Source: JBBDWZ01 sp050732575 (GTDB taxonomy: Bacteria > Gemmatimonadota > Gemmatimonadetes > Longimicrobiales > RSA9). From it: a stretch of DNA of 20,574 nt. Shown piece after piece: positions 7,921 through 15,751 of this stretch. The stretch is taken from contig JBOHRF010000066.1 of NCBI GenBank assembly GCA_050732575.1, forward strand, positions 1-20,574, given 5' to 3'. The notes under the pieces were generated by a model. The model did no database searches. It was not told where the DNA came from and was given only the letters and a program-made list of their open reading frames with translations. Position numbers and translations under genes: made by a program. The stretch's first letter is position 1. Each line of letters starts with the position of its first letter.

Positions 7921-9187
7921 TAATGAAGGCCTGATACACGAGTGCGCGCAGTTTGCCATGATCGTCGAGACCGGTGGCCGGGATGAGTTGGGTGAAATAC
8001 ACGACCACCAGCTGTTCGCGCGGGTCGACCCAGTAGGTGGAGTGATACGCGCCGCCCCAACCGAACTCGCCGAAGGAGCCGGGCTGGCCGCGCGCGCCCA
8101 GATCTTCCAGCACACTGAAGCCCAGGCCGAAGCCAATTCCGGCGGTCGTGTAGCGAGCGCCCACGTGATCCACGGTCATGAGCTCGACCGTTTTGGGCGA
8201 GAGGATGCGCACACCATCCAGCTCACCGTCGTTCAGCATCATCTGCAGGAAGCGCGCGTAATCGGTTGCTGTAGATAGCAGGCCCGCGCCACCGGAAAAA
8301 CTCTTGCGCGGGCCATCCACGTACTGGCCCTGGCTGACCATGCCGCCTGCATCGGGCGCGCGCGTGAGGCCGCCATTGCCCAACGAGTATACGGTAGCCA
8401 GACGTGACCGTTTCTCGGCCGGCAGATAGAAATATGTGTCCTTCATGCGCAACGGCTCCGTAATCCGCGTGCGAATGAACTGATCCAGCGGAACACCGGA
8501 CACTTTCTCAACTAGCGCGCCCAGAATGTCGGTAGCGTAGCCGTACACCCAACGTTCTCCCGGTTGTGCATCAAACGGAAGCGTGGCAATGCGCGCGACT
8601 GTAGCCGCGATCGGCTCGGCTCGATCCGCAAAGTACCAACCTTGAATGCCGGCTTCGACCCAGCGATCGCGCGCGGGACCTCCGCCGTAGCTGATGCCGG
8701 CCGTGTGCGTGAGCAGATCGCGAATCGTGATGGGCCGCCGGGCTTCGACTACATCGTATCCGCCGCCACTCGCGCGCGGCACGGCTACCGTCGTCCTCTG
8801 AAACTCGGGCAGATACTTGCCCACTGCATCTCCAATCAGCAATGCGCCTTCTTCCTGGAGCATCAGCGTGGCCACGCTGACCAGCGCTTTGCTTTGCGAT
8901 GCGATGCGGAAGATGGCGTCCTCGCCCATGGCCGCTTTGCTCTCGCGATCGCGCTGGCCCAACGCCTTGGTGTAGACAACCTTGCCCTGGCGCGCCACCA
9001 GCACGACCGCGCCCGCCAGCCGATCATCGTCCACATAGCGCTGGAACGCTGCGGTCAGACGCTCCAAACGCGCGGAGGACATGCCGACATCCTCCGGCCG
9101 CGCGCGTGGCAGCTCCTGTGCAGCCAGCGCCGGGGCCAGCGTCATGACGTACAGTAGAGAAACCATGCGTGAGCGGGATGTCATCAT
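7904..9187 (-). CDS. Exported serine hydrolase (beta-lactamase fold, class C/esterase-like)
   Basis: This is a 427-aa protein with a signal peptide at about 1-24 (VSLLYVMTLAPALAAQ). The active-site motif S-x-x-K is SQSK at 97-100 in FRIASQSKALVSVATL. HTAGISYGGG lies at 161-170, a typical LLTHTAG segment. The catalytic Tyr is probably Y215 in WVYGYATDILGALVEKVSG. The third-motif region is FGWGGAYHSTYWVDP at about 375-389. Length and motifs fit secreted esterases/D-aminopeptidase-like members of the beta-lactamase family; the substrate is unknown. The double ATG at 9187 has GAGG 7 bases upstream. It starts 50 bp after the beta-propeller gene's stop on the same strand, so the two may be co-transcribed. 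It is a paralogue in family only of the broken hydrolase at 5853. Its last codons and stop lie in a 20-bp tandem duplication. Confidence 0.9.
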   Translation of the reverse strand: MMTSRSRMVSLLYVMTLAPALAAQELPRARPEDVGMSSARLERLTAAFQRYVDDDRLAGAVVLVARQGKVVYTKALGQRDRESKAAMGEDAIFRIASQSKALVSVATLMLQEEGALLIGDAVGKYLPEFQRTTVAVPRASGGGYDVVEARRPITIRDLLTHTAGISYGGGPARDRWVEAGIQGWYFADRAEPIAATVARIATLPFDAQPGERWVYGYATDILGALVEKVSGVPLDQFIRTRITEPLRMKDTYFYLPAEKRSRLATVYSLGNGGLTRAPDAGGMVSQGQYVDGPRKSFSGGAGLLSTATDYARFLQMMLNDGELDGVRILSPKTVELMTVDHVGARYTTAGIGFGLGFSVLEDLGARGQPGSFGEFGWGGAYHSTYWVDPREQLVVVYFTQLIPATGLDDHGKLRALVYQAFITSGRE

Positions 9188-9237
9188 CGATTGCCTCGCG
9201 ATTGTAGAGAATAACGAATTGAATGGACGTCAATCCG

Positions 9238-10583
9238 TTACTGACTCTGTTCAGTGACGCGCGCCGGCTTCTGCAACGAGTACATGCGCACGTATTGCAC
9301 GCCCAGTGAATCTTGCGTAACACCGAGCACGTAGTCGGTGCCGATTTCGTTGAGGGTGAACTCGGCCGGTGTCTGTACCATGCCCAGCCAACGGCCCTCC
9401 GTATCGAATATGCTCCAGCGGAAAGGCTCCTGGGGACCGATTCGGTATTCCTGCAACCATAGATTGCCCAGAGCGTCGGTATACATGCGATTGCCGTGCG
9501 CGGGCACGGTAGGCGGGAATTTTGTGTCCGCCAAACCCTGCTCCACCCTGGTCATGTTGATGCGTCCGGGGTTGCGGCGCGCCAGGTCGGTGTAACGGGC
9601 GCGCTCGGCTTCCAGGTACTGCTTCTTGTCCTCATCGGTGATGGCGGCAGGGCGCAGCGGCGCGCGCCGTATGATGCGCTCCAGTTTCACCAGCGGCACA
9701 CTCCTGGTCGTAGGAGCCGGCGCGATCCGCTCACCTGCCAGCGAGCGGTATTGCCGGATTTCCACGATGTCACCCGGACTGTGGTAGAACGTGTTCTCGA
9801 AGAACGCGTAGGCCGCGTTGGGCACCAGGACGCGCTGCTCGCCCAGCCACTGTCCGGGTAGCTTTACGATGCTGTCTATGAGCCTCCCATCCATGGTGTA
9901 CAGGAAGTGGAGCAGGGTGTCCCGATACATGGGATCGCGCTGTGGAACATCGAACCGCGCTTCCTCCACGCCCGGCCTGGGATTGGGTGGTGGAGCGAGC
10001 TCACGCGTGCCCTCGCGCTGCAGACTCATGGTCAGCAGTGTCCCATCCCACAGTCGGCCCAACCACCACATGTTGCCGCGCATGCGTACCGCATCCAGAT
10101 CGAAGCGGCGCACGTATTTGCCATCGGATGAAAAGATGGACGTCAGAGAAGTGGGGTTCAGCGCCATGAGCGAATCGCCCACGATCTTGCGCAATCGGAA
10201 GAGCTGCTCGAATTCGCCGGGACCCATGCCACTGCCGCCCGCACTCATCAGGAACTTGCCCTGTGCATCGTAGAACCGCATCTGCTGCGTCTGCATGTCC
10301 GCCACCACAATGCGGCCATCGCTCAGTCGGACCGGACCGTGCGCATAGCCAAACTCGTATTCGGGCGCGCCCACATCCGTGCCAATGTTCAACGTTGGCT
10401 GTTCGGACAGCTGCCAGGCCTCACCCGCTTGCCAGACCGCAGCCGTGTTGTCCACGATCTGGATGCCTGCGCTGTCGCGCGTCGTCATGGTGGCAGGGCC
10501 CGATGATCACGCTCACGGCAGCCCGCTTGTAGAAGACCGGTCAGGAGAGTAATCGCTGCGCTAAGACGTTTCTCGTGACCCAT
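9238..10583 (-). CDS. Six-bladed beta-propeller lipoprotein, frameshifted at its N-terminus
   Basis: The main frame (9238-10488, 416 aa) begins MTTRDSAGIQIVDN. It has propeller-style repeats: LSDGRIVVADMQTQQMRFYD, GKFLMSAGGSGMGPGEF, and later TDALGNLWLQEY and FDTEGRWLGMV. The ATG at 10488 has no Shine-Dalgarno. In another frame just upstream, an ATG at 10583 has GGGAGG about 6 bases before it. It encodes a clean lipoprotein signal, MGHEKRLSAAITLLTGLLQAG followed by Cys, that runs to a TGA at 10485-10487 overlapping the downstream ATG. Proteins of this kind usually have signal, Cys, a short linker and then RDSAGI. One base restored between 10485 and 10506 would join both parts, so I annotate one gene with a frameshift. 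Ligand and function are unknown; location is probably the outer face of the membrane. Confidence 0.75.
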
Positions 10584-10601
10584 CGTTGCCTCCCTTTCGA
10601 G

Positions 10602-10766
10602 CGGGCGTGTCGGGCGTAACGGGCGTGTCGGGCGTGTCGGCAAGACTTTGGAGAAGGTCGCTGTTTCGCCCAAAGCGCGGCCTTAACATGTTGACAACTA
10701 CTACCGATCGACAAATCAGCGCGCCACCCCGATACGCCCGTCACGCCCGACACGCCCGTTACGTCC
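10602..10766. repeat. Palindromic intergenic element, GGGCGTGTC arms
   Basis: The left arm 10602-10641 is built from GGGCGTGTC and GGGCGTAAC units. The right arm 10733-10766 is the imperfect reverse complement (CGCCCGTCACGCCCGACACG and following). The 90-bp centre contains TTGACA at 10691-10696 and the small palindrome AACATGTT. It lies between divergent genes (propeller and ThDP enzyme), so it must be compatible with promoters. The arms resemble the other elements in architecture, not in sequence. Confidence 0.65.
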
Positions 10767-10833
10767 AACATTCACGGCCTCGCCCTGCGCGCGCGCGTCC
10801 CCCTACATTACTGTACCCTTCTCCCCAGGGAAC

Positions 10834-11346
10834 ATGCCTGTATCCAGCCAGAGTTCGCGGCTCATCTACGACGCACTGAAAGCGTGTGGCATTGGCCTGC
10901 TCTCCGCACTGCCCGAGACCTGGCTCGTGCACCTCATCCGCATGGCCGAGGAAGATCCGGCGATGATCCTGGTGCGTCTGGCCAAGGAGGAGGAGGGTAT
11001 CGGCATCTCGATGGGCGCGCACCTGGCGGGCACGCGCTCCGCACTCCTCATGCAGAACCACGGCTTCCTGGCCGCCATCAACGGCATCGTTTCCGGCGCC
11101 CAGCTCTATCGCATTCCGTTGCTGCTGCTGATCAGTCATCGCGGTGAGTTTGGCGAGAAGGACCCGTGGCAAACGGAGGGTGGTGGTGTGACCGAGCATG
11201 TGCTGGCCGCGCTGCGCATACCGCATATGAAGCTGGAAGAGCCCGGCCATGTCGAACACCGAATCCGCAAAGCGCTGACCCTGGCCTATTCGGCCAATCG
11301 ACCGGTCGCGCTCCTATTGTGTCGCGACTTGATGTGGGAGGAGTGA
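10834..11346 (+). CDS. ThDP-dependent decarboxylase, alpha (pyrimidine-binding) subunit
   Basis: This 170-aa protein corresponds to the N-terminal half of a thiamine diphosphate enzyme. It contains LVRLAKEEEGIGISMGAHLAGTRSALLMQNHG at about 47-78. The EEEG block with the following AxLAG and LLMQN is the hallmark of sulfopyruvate/phosphonopyruvate decarboxylase-like alpha subunits, and one of these glutamates would activate the cofactor. Length agrees with archaeal ComD (about 170 aa). The beta subunit follows with TGA and ATG sharing one base, so the pair is translationally coupled. The substrate is presumably a 2-oxoacid; which one is not shown by the sequence. AGGGA lies just before the start. 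It is the first gene of a four-gene operon reaching 13696. Confidence 0.85.
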   Translation: MPVSSQSSRLIYDALKACGIGLLSALPETWLVHLIRMAEEDPAMILVRLAKEEEGIGISMGAHLAGTRSALLMQNHGFLAAINGIVSGAQLYRIPLLLLISHRGEFGEKDPWQTEGGGVTEHVLAALRIPHMKLEEPGHVEHRIRKALTLAYSANRPVALLLCRDLMWEE

Positions 11347-11936
11347 TGCTGCGCCTGGATGCACTGCGTTCCGTGTACGATCGGCTGCCTGATTGCGTGG
11401 TCGTCACCATCATGGGTGCCGTGGCCGCAGAACTGCAATCGCTCGGACACCGCGCCAACTTCTTCTATCTGCAGCACGCCATGGGACTCGCCTCTTCCAT
11501 GGGACTGGGCATCGCACTCACCCGGCCCGAGTTGAAGGTGGTGGTATTCGACGGTGATGGCTCGGTGCTCATGAACCTGGGAGGCTTCACGACGCTGGCA
11601 CGATACCGTCCGCAGAACCTGGTGCATGTCGTGTTCGACAATGAGAGTCTGCTTTCCGTGGGCGGCTTTCCCACAGCGACCAGCACGGGCAGTGATCTGG
11701 CTGCCATTGCCGCCGCGGCCGGCGTGCCCAACACTACAACGGTGGCGACACTCGATGATTTCCGCGCCGCATTCAATGCCGCACTGGCAACCAGCGAGCT
11801 GACCACGATCGTGGCCAAGGTGGAAGCGACCGGGCCGAAGGCTTTCGTTACCGATCTGGGTCTGCTCGAGAATCGATTCGAATTCGCCAGATACTTGAAA
11901 GCATTGCGCACAGCCCAGCCGATTGAGGCAACGTGA
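11346..11936 (+). CDS. ThDP-dependent decarboxylase, beta (diphosphate-binding) subunit
   Basis: This 196-aa protein matches the C-terminal half of ThDP enzymes. GDGSVLMNLGGFTTLAR at 70-86 and VVFDNESLLSVGG at 96-108 form the GDG...N cofactor motif (GDG at 70-72, Asn99). LQHAMGLASSMGLGIAL at 42-58 is the usual preceding segment. The start ATG overlaps the alpha-subunit TGA by one base, and GAGGAG four bases upstream serves as the ribosome-binding site within the end of the alpha gene. Separate alpha and beta chains as here occur in sulfopyruvate decarboxylase ComD/ComE. The longer frame starting upstream at 11166 is not used because it overlaps the alpha gene. The cyclase-family neighbour suggests hydrolysis of a ring or amide gives a 2-oxoacid, but this is inference. 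Confidence 0.85.
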   Translation: MLRLDALRSVYDRLPDCVVVTIMGAVAAELQSLGHRANFFYLQHAMGLASSMGLGIALTRPELKVVVFDGDGSVLMNLGGFTTLARYRPQNLVHVVFDNESLLSVGGFPTATSTGSDLAAIAAAAGVPNTTTVATLDDFRAAFNAALATSELTTIVAKVEATGPKAFVTDLGLLENRFEFARYLKALRTAQPIEAT

Positions 11937-11941
11937 TCCAC

Positions 11942-11973
11942 ATCGTCGTCGTGTTCGTAGTCGCGACGACGAT
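11942..11973. repeat. Short GTC-rich hairpin inside the operon
   Basis: ATCGTCGTCG (11942-11951) pairs exactly with CGACGACGAT (11964-11973) around a 12-nt loop. It sits in the 66-bp gap between the beta-subunit stop and the cyclase start, directly before the GAGGAGGG ribosome-binding site. Its composition recalls the arms of the elements at 18202 and 18809, so it may be a shortened relative. Confidence 0.55.
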
Positions 11974-12002
11974 AACAGAAATGGAAAGAGGAGGGATTCG
12001 AC

Positions 12003-12836
12003 ATGGCGACCGCCCTTGAGGCAGGACCTGCGCCGGCGCTCCAGCAGCTGGCAACTGCGCTGGCCAGTGGCAGCATTCACGTCATCGATCTGACGCAACC
12101 GCTGGGACCGGACACCCCGGTCATTGGACTGCCACCCATCTTTGCTTCTTCGCCTGGCTTCTCGACCGAGGTCATCTCGCATTACGATGACCAGGGACCG
12201 GCCTGGTACTGGAGTACCATTCGACTGGGCGAGCATACGGGTACGCACTTCGATGCGCCCATCCACTGGATCACGGGCAAGGATCTGCCCGACAACGCGT
12301 GCGACACCATCCCCGTGCGCCGGCTGGTGGGACCGGCGAGCGTCATCGATGTCTCGAAGGAAGTGGCCGCCGATCCTGATTTCGTGCTGACACCCGCACG
12401 CATCGAGCAATGGGAGGAGGAGCACGGTCACATTCCGACCGGCGCCTGGGTGTTGCTGCGCACCGACTGGAGCAAGCGTACGGATGCCACATCGTTCCTG
12501 AACGTCAAAGAAGATGGCCCGCACTCACCCGGATTCACGGCCGACGCGTCGCGTTTGTTGGCTCGCGATAGGGACGTGCTGGGTGTGGGCGTGGAAACCG
12601 TGGGCACCGATGCCGGTCAGGCCGGTCGCTTCGATCCACCCTTCCCCAATCACAACATCATGCACGGCGCGGGCAAGTTCGGGCTGGCCAGTTTGTGCAA
12701 TCTGGATCGTTTGCCGGCCACGGGTGCCATCGTGATTGCACTGCCCCTCAAGATCGTGCGGGGCAGTGGCAGCCCGGCGCGCGTGATCGCATTGGTTGAA
12801 AAATCGGTGGCCACCGGTACCGGGAGAAAAGCATGA
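12003..12836 (+). CDS. Cyclase-family metal-dependent hydrolase (kynurenine formamidase/isatin hydrolase-like)
   Basis: This 277-aa protein carries the metal-binding signature of the cyclase family (Pfam Cyclase), HTGTHFDAPIHW at 78-89. His78, His82 and Asp84 are the expected Mn/Zn ligands and His88 is the conserved fourth histidine. The N-terminal strand IDLTQPLGPDTPV at 28-40 and the later GVGVETVGTDAG and PFPNHNIMHGAG are also typical. Characterised relatives open N-formylkynurenine or isatin by amide hydrolysis. Beside a two-subunit 2-oxoacid decarboxylase, an isatin-to-isatinate step followed by decarboxylation is conceivable but unproven. GAGGAGGG lies 7 bases before the start. The stop overlaps the next start (ATGA at 12833-12836). 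Confidence 0.9.
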   Translation: MATALEAGPAPALQQLATALASGSIHVIDLTQPLGPDTPVIGLPPIFASSPGFSTEVISHYDDQGPAWYWSTIRLGEHTGTHFDAPIHWITGKDLPDNACDTIPVRRLVGPASVIDVSKEVAADPDFVLTPARIEQWEEEHGHIPTGAWVLLRTDWSKRTDATSFLNVKEDGPHSPGFTADASRLLARDRDVLGVGVETVGTDAGQAGRFDPPFPNHNIMHGAGKFGLASLCNLDRLPATGAIVIALPLKIVRGSGSPARVIALVEKSVATGTGRKA

Positions 12837-13696
12837 GCTGCAGCCGTGGCTTCACGTCGTTCTTGGCACTGACCTGCGTTATGGCAGCGCCCCAAGCAGC
12901 AGTGACGCAAGCGGCACCCGTGCCCGCCTGGTCCTACCAGGCCAGGATCACGGCCGTATGGGCGGGCGGCAACACGGAGTCGAGCACCTTCGGTCTGGGC
13001 AGCAGTCTGCGGCGCGCGGGCCAGCAGGTCGAGCTGAAGTTCGAGGCCGGCGCCATCCGCACGGATGCATCCGTCAAATCTCGCCGCGCCACGGGCACCG
13101 CATCGTCCTACCTGGTAACGGAAGACGAAGTCCATCAGAAGACTGCGGAAAATTACTTCGTGCGCCTGCGCTCTGATCGAAAGTTGGGTGGCCGGGTCGT
13201 GATATTCGCCGGGGCGGATTGGCTGCGTAACACGTTTGCCGGGATCGACAGTCGCATGCTGCTGGCCACGGGTGGCGGCACCAGCTGGGTGAATCGCGAG
13301 GACTTTCGCGTGCGCACCGACCTGGGCGCCACCTACACGTTTCAGGAAGACGTGGTGGATAATCCGTTCGTCAAAAGCAAGTTTCCCGGTCTGCGTTTTT
13401 CCGCAGATCTATTGCGCGCCCTCACGCCGACCACCAAGTGGGAGAGCGCGCTCATCTATGACCAGAACATCGACCAGACCGATGACGCACGCATCGACTT
13501 CACCAACTCGCTCTCGCTCGCCATCAGCTCGCGCATTGCGCTGAATCCCAGCCTGCAGCTGCTCTGGCGGAATCAGCCTGCCCTCACCGAAGTCGACCTG
13601 TTCAACAGCATCGGCACGCCCACCGGTGAAAAAGTGCAGGTGCCACTGGAAAAAATGGATAGCTTCTTCACGCTGGCTGTAGTCGTGACGTTGTGA
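12833..13696 (+). CDS. DUF481-type outer-membrane beta-barrel protein
   Basis: This 287-aa protein has a signal peptide at about 1-27 (FTSFLALTCVMAAPQAAVTQA). The mature part starts with WSYQARITAVWAGGNTESSTFGLGSSLRR; the AGNTxxxTxxLG pattern is the mark of DUF481 (YdiY-like) proteins. Alternating strands continue to a hydrophobic end, FFTLAVVVTL, with a barrel-like closing strand. Family members are outer-membrane proteins of uncertain role. It overlaps the cyclase gene by 4 bp (ATGA), so it is the last gene of the operon and may serve the same pathway, for example uptake. It is followed 24 bp later by a palindromic element shared with the convergent S41 gene. Confidence 0.85.
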   Translation: MSCSRGFTSFLALTCVMAAPQAAVTQAAPVPAWSYQARITAVWAGGNTESSTFGLGSSLRRAGQQVELKFEAGAIRTDASVKSRRATGTASSYLVTEDEVHQKTAENYFVRLRSDRKLGGRVVIFAGADWLRNTFAGIDSRMLLATGGGTSWVNREDFRVRTDLGATYTFQEDVVDNPFVKSKFPGLRFSADLLRALTPTTKWESALIYDQNIDQTDDARIDFTNSLSLAISSRIALNPSLQLLWRNQPALTEVDLFNSIGTPTGEKVQVPLEKMDSFFTLAVVVTL

Positions 13697-13719
13697 GGAA
13701 ATCAAAAAACCTGAGGGAG

Positions 13720-13853
13720 TAGGATTAGGGGGAGGATGTAGGGTGGTAGGGATTGTCGCAACCGAACGGTTCCGCTGACCACCACCTGCAAGGTTGCTCG
13801 GTCAGCATCGGTCCCTGCCACCCTAATCCTTCCCCTAATCCTATTTCCTCGAT
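13720..13853. repeat. GGATTAG-family palindromic element, copy A
   Basis: The left arm (13720-13752, TAGGATTAGGGGGAGGATGT and onward to GGTAGGGA) is nearly complementary to the right arm (13812-13843, TCCCTGCC to CCTAATCCTA). The 59-nt centre (TTGTC, then CGGTTCCGCTG, CCTGCAA, GTTGC, CGGTCAGCA) is closely matched by copy C. The right end runs on to 13853 through ATTTCCTCGAT, identical to copy C. This right end contains the stop and last codons of the convergent S41 gene. Confidence 0.8.
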
Positions 13854-15151
13854 TCGTTTATCTTCGCATAGGAAAGCTGAGTCCCATCCGGCGCTTCGAC
13901 GGTCATGACAACTCCATTGCCACGCGGCGCGAACGTGATTCGTTGGGCGCCATTCAGCGCAAACCGATTGCCACCGAGTGGGATGAGTTCATCAGGCAGA
14001 ATCTCAGCACGCCGGTAAAACCATAACCGTCCATCCATCCATTTCACCACGCGCCCTTCATCGTAGTTTCCCGCCCACCGGGCCAATTGTGTTGCATCGA
14101 TGGCGGGCGCTGTCACGCGCGCCTCGATGCTCTCCGCAATCAGCTGAAGTGAACGTTGCAGCAGCGCGTCCGTAGAGGCAGCCGCAATGCGTTTGAGTGC
14201 TGCTGCATGGGCCACGTCCCGCGCATTCTCTGCGGGCACGCGTATGTCCGGCTGAACGCCGCCACCTTCCCACTCCAGTCCCGTGCGTGCATCCATGACC
14301 CGCGTGATGGAGATACCCGCGGCAAATCCACCGCCCACGGGGAAGCTGCCCACCATGTGGCCGGCGCCCGCCGTACGATCGCCCACCAGTGTGGCGCGTT
14401 TCAGATTCTTGAGCACGAACGAAAACTCCTCTGCTGCGGAAGCCGTACCCTGGCTGGTTAATACGTAGAGCGGCACATCGGTCCGCCGGGGACCCGTTAC
14501 TTCGGCAACGCTTTGCATGTTGCGCGTGCTGTTGGCTGCACGATTGTAGACGCGAATGGTCGGCACCGGCTCGGCGGGCAGGAAATGGCTGAATACCAGG
14601 TGACTCATCTGGCCGCTGCCGCCGCCGTTGCGCCGTACATCGATGAGTACTGCATCCGTGTTTTCCAGCACACGCAGCGCATTGGCTACTGCAGTCTCGA
14701 AACCGGGCTGTCCCTGAAAACCACGGATCTCCAGGTAGCCAATGTTGCCTTGCAGAATTTCGACCTGCGCCAGCCCGAAGTTCTGACGGCGCGCGCCCGC
14801 GGCCGGGGCCAGCGCGGGCCCGGCGGATCCGCCGCCGGTGGGCGGAATTTGCAAGCTTAGATGACGATCGCCGTTGACCGTGCGCAGGTGGCGCGTCACG
14901 ACTTCGGCGAAGCGCGCCGCGGTGGTCAGCGTGTCGTATGCGCCCGCGCGCAGCTGCGCGCGCAGCGCGTTGCCGATCAGGCGCGCCGTGTCCAGGTCGA
15001 TGTAGTGCAGCTCGAGCCGTTTGGCCAGGCTGTCGATCACGGCCGCTCGCGTTCTTGCATCGAGCGGTGTGCGCTGTGCCGCGCCCGACTGCACGAGCAG
15101 CACGAGCGGCAATGCCGACCAGATCGATACACGGATTCCAAACCGTAGCAT
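13841..15151 (-). CDS. Exported S41-family peptidase (C-terminal processing protease type)
   Basis: This 436-aa protein has a signal peptide at about 1-25 (WSALPLVLLVQSGAAQ). An N-terminal helical part with LELHYIDLDTARLIGNALRA resembles the lead-in of S41 proteases. The protease core shows GNIGYLEIRGF at 135-145, LIDVRRNGGGSG at 169-180, and VLTSQGTASAAEEFSF at 230-245 with the likely nucleophile Ser238. LVGDRTAGAGH follows at 255-265. No PDZ domain is evident, so it is closer to interphotoreceptor-retinoid-binding-protein-like S41 members than to CtpA. A C-terminal beta-rich tail from about 355 (WAGNYDEGRVVKWMDGRLWF) is an accessory domain. The start at 15151 was chosen for the signal peptide and AAGGA 12 bases upstream; the frame upstream runs into repeat B. 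Its last codons and stop lie in repeat A. Confidence 0.9.
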   Translation of the reverse strand: MLRFGIRVSIWSALPLVLLVQSGAAQRTPLDARTRAAVIDSLAKRLELHYIDLDTARLIGNALRAQLRAGAYDTLTTAARFAEVVTRHLRTVNGDRHLSLQIPPTGGGSAGPALAPAAGARRQNFGLAQVEILQGNIGYLEIRGFQGQPGFETAVANALRVLENTDAVLIDVRRNGGGSGQMSHLVFSHFLPAEPVPTIRVYNRAANSTRNMQSVAEVTGPRRTDVPLYVLTSQGTASAAEEFSFVLKNLKRATLVGDRTAGAGHMVGSFPVGGGFAAGISITRVMDARTGLEWEGGGVQPDIRVPAENARDVAHAAALKRIAAASTDALLQRSLQLIAESIEARVTAPAIDATQLARWAGNYDEGRVVKWMDGRLWFYRRAEILPDELIPLGGNRFALNGAQRITFAPRGNGVVMTVEAPDGTQLSYAKINESRK

Positions 15152-15235
15152 GACGTCTTTCCTTATCGGATGTATGGCCAATGGATGCTCGCGCCCGCGC
15201 TCACGGTTGCATCTGCCGGCCGAAAGGACAACAGA

Positions 15236-15485
15236 TTGAGGACATAGGATTAGTCCGTTAGCAGTGAGATTTTGCGCAGAATGGCAAGAAAAAGGTCGGA
15301 GGAAGATAGGGGGAGGGCGAGGGCGAGAGGGCTGGAAGGGATTGCTGCATTGCAGCTGGCCCGCTGGCCACCTGCAGAAAGGTTGAACCTGCCACGGTCG
15401 GTTCATGCCGCTGCCGACGTCCGTTGGACTGCAGAGTTGCAGCAATCCCTACTGCCCTCGCCCTCACCTTCGCCCTACATCCTGC
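15236..15485. repeat. GGATTAG-family palindromic element, copy B (long form)
   Basis: The outer end TTGAGGACATAGGATTA (15236-15252) is identical to the start of copy D. An inner palindrome has left arm 15304-15349 (GGGGGAGGGCGAGGGCGAG to AGGGATTGCTGCA) and right arm 15437-15483 (TTGCAGCAATCCCT to CTACATCCT). The centre of about 87 nt is longer than in A, C and D. A 50-bp stretch separates the outer end from the inner arm. It lies in the 600-bp divergent region between the S41 gene and the ADOP gene, in which I see no gene. Confidence 0.75.
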
Positions 15486-15543
15486 GCTCTTGCCCAGTTT
15501 GTTTCCGTGTCACGACACACCTGTATGGTTCCGGCTACGTCGG

Positions 15544-15671
15544 GCTAGCGGAAGGGTGAGGGTCGTAGGGATTGTCTTCGCCCCGTCGGTTCCGCTGCCG
15601 GCCTGCAAAGTTGCACGGTCAGCACTGGTCCCTACCACCCTAAATCCTCACCCTAATCCTATTTCCTCGAT
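15544..15671. repeat. GGATTAG-family palindromic element, copy C
   Basis: The left arm is degenerate (GGGTGAGGGTCGTAGGGA, 15554-15571). The right arm (15629-15661) ends CCCTAATCCTA and continues ATTTCCTCGAT to 15671, as in copy A. The centre (TTGTC, CGGTTCCGCTG, CCTGCAA, GTTGC, CGGTCAGCA) follows copy A closely. It lies 80 bp before the ADOP start and about 60 bp after copy B. Confidence 0.75.
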
Positions 15672-15751
15672 CTGTTGCCGTCCCAACCCTGGTCGCTTAC
15701 CCACCATCCAACGCAGCAATACCCAACCTCCCGCAGATCCGGACTATTCAA

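Noticed and set aside
10691..10719. Promoter for the ThDP operon at TTGACA
   Set aside because: The hexamer at the 17-bp spacing (AATCAG) matches the -10 consensus at only three positions, so it is not listed as a feature.
11286..12524. 412-codon leftward frame across the ThDP beta and cyclase genes
   Set aside because: Shadow of two clearly coding rightward genes; its composition (His, Gln, Arg, Cys-rich) is typical of antisense frames in GC-rich DNA.
15152..15445. Upstream extension of the S41 frame
   Set aside because: It lies in repeat B sequence and would bury the signal peptide; ATG at 15151 has a suitable ribosome-binding site.
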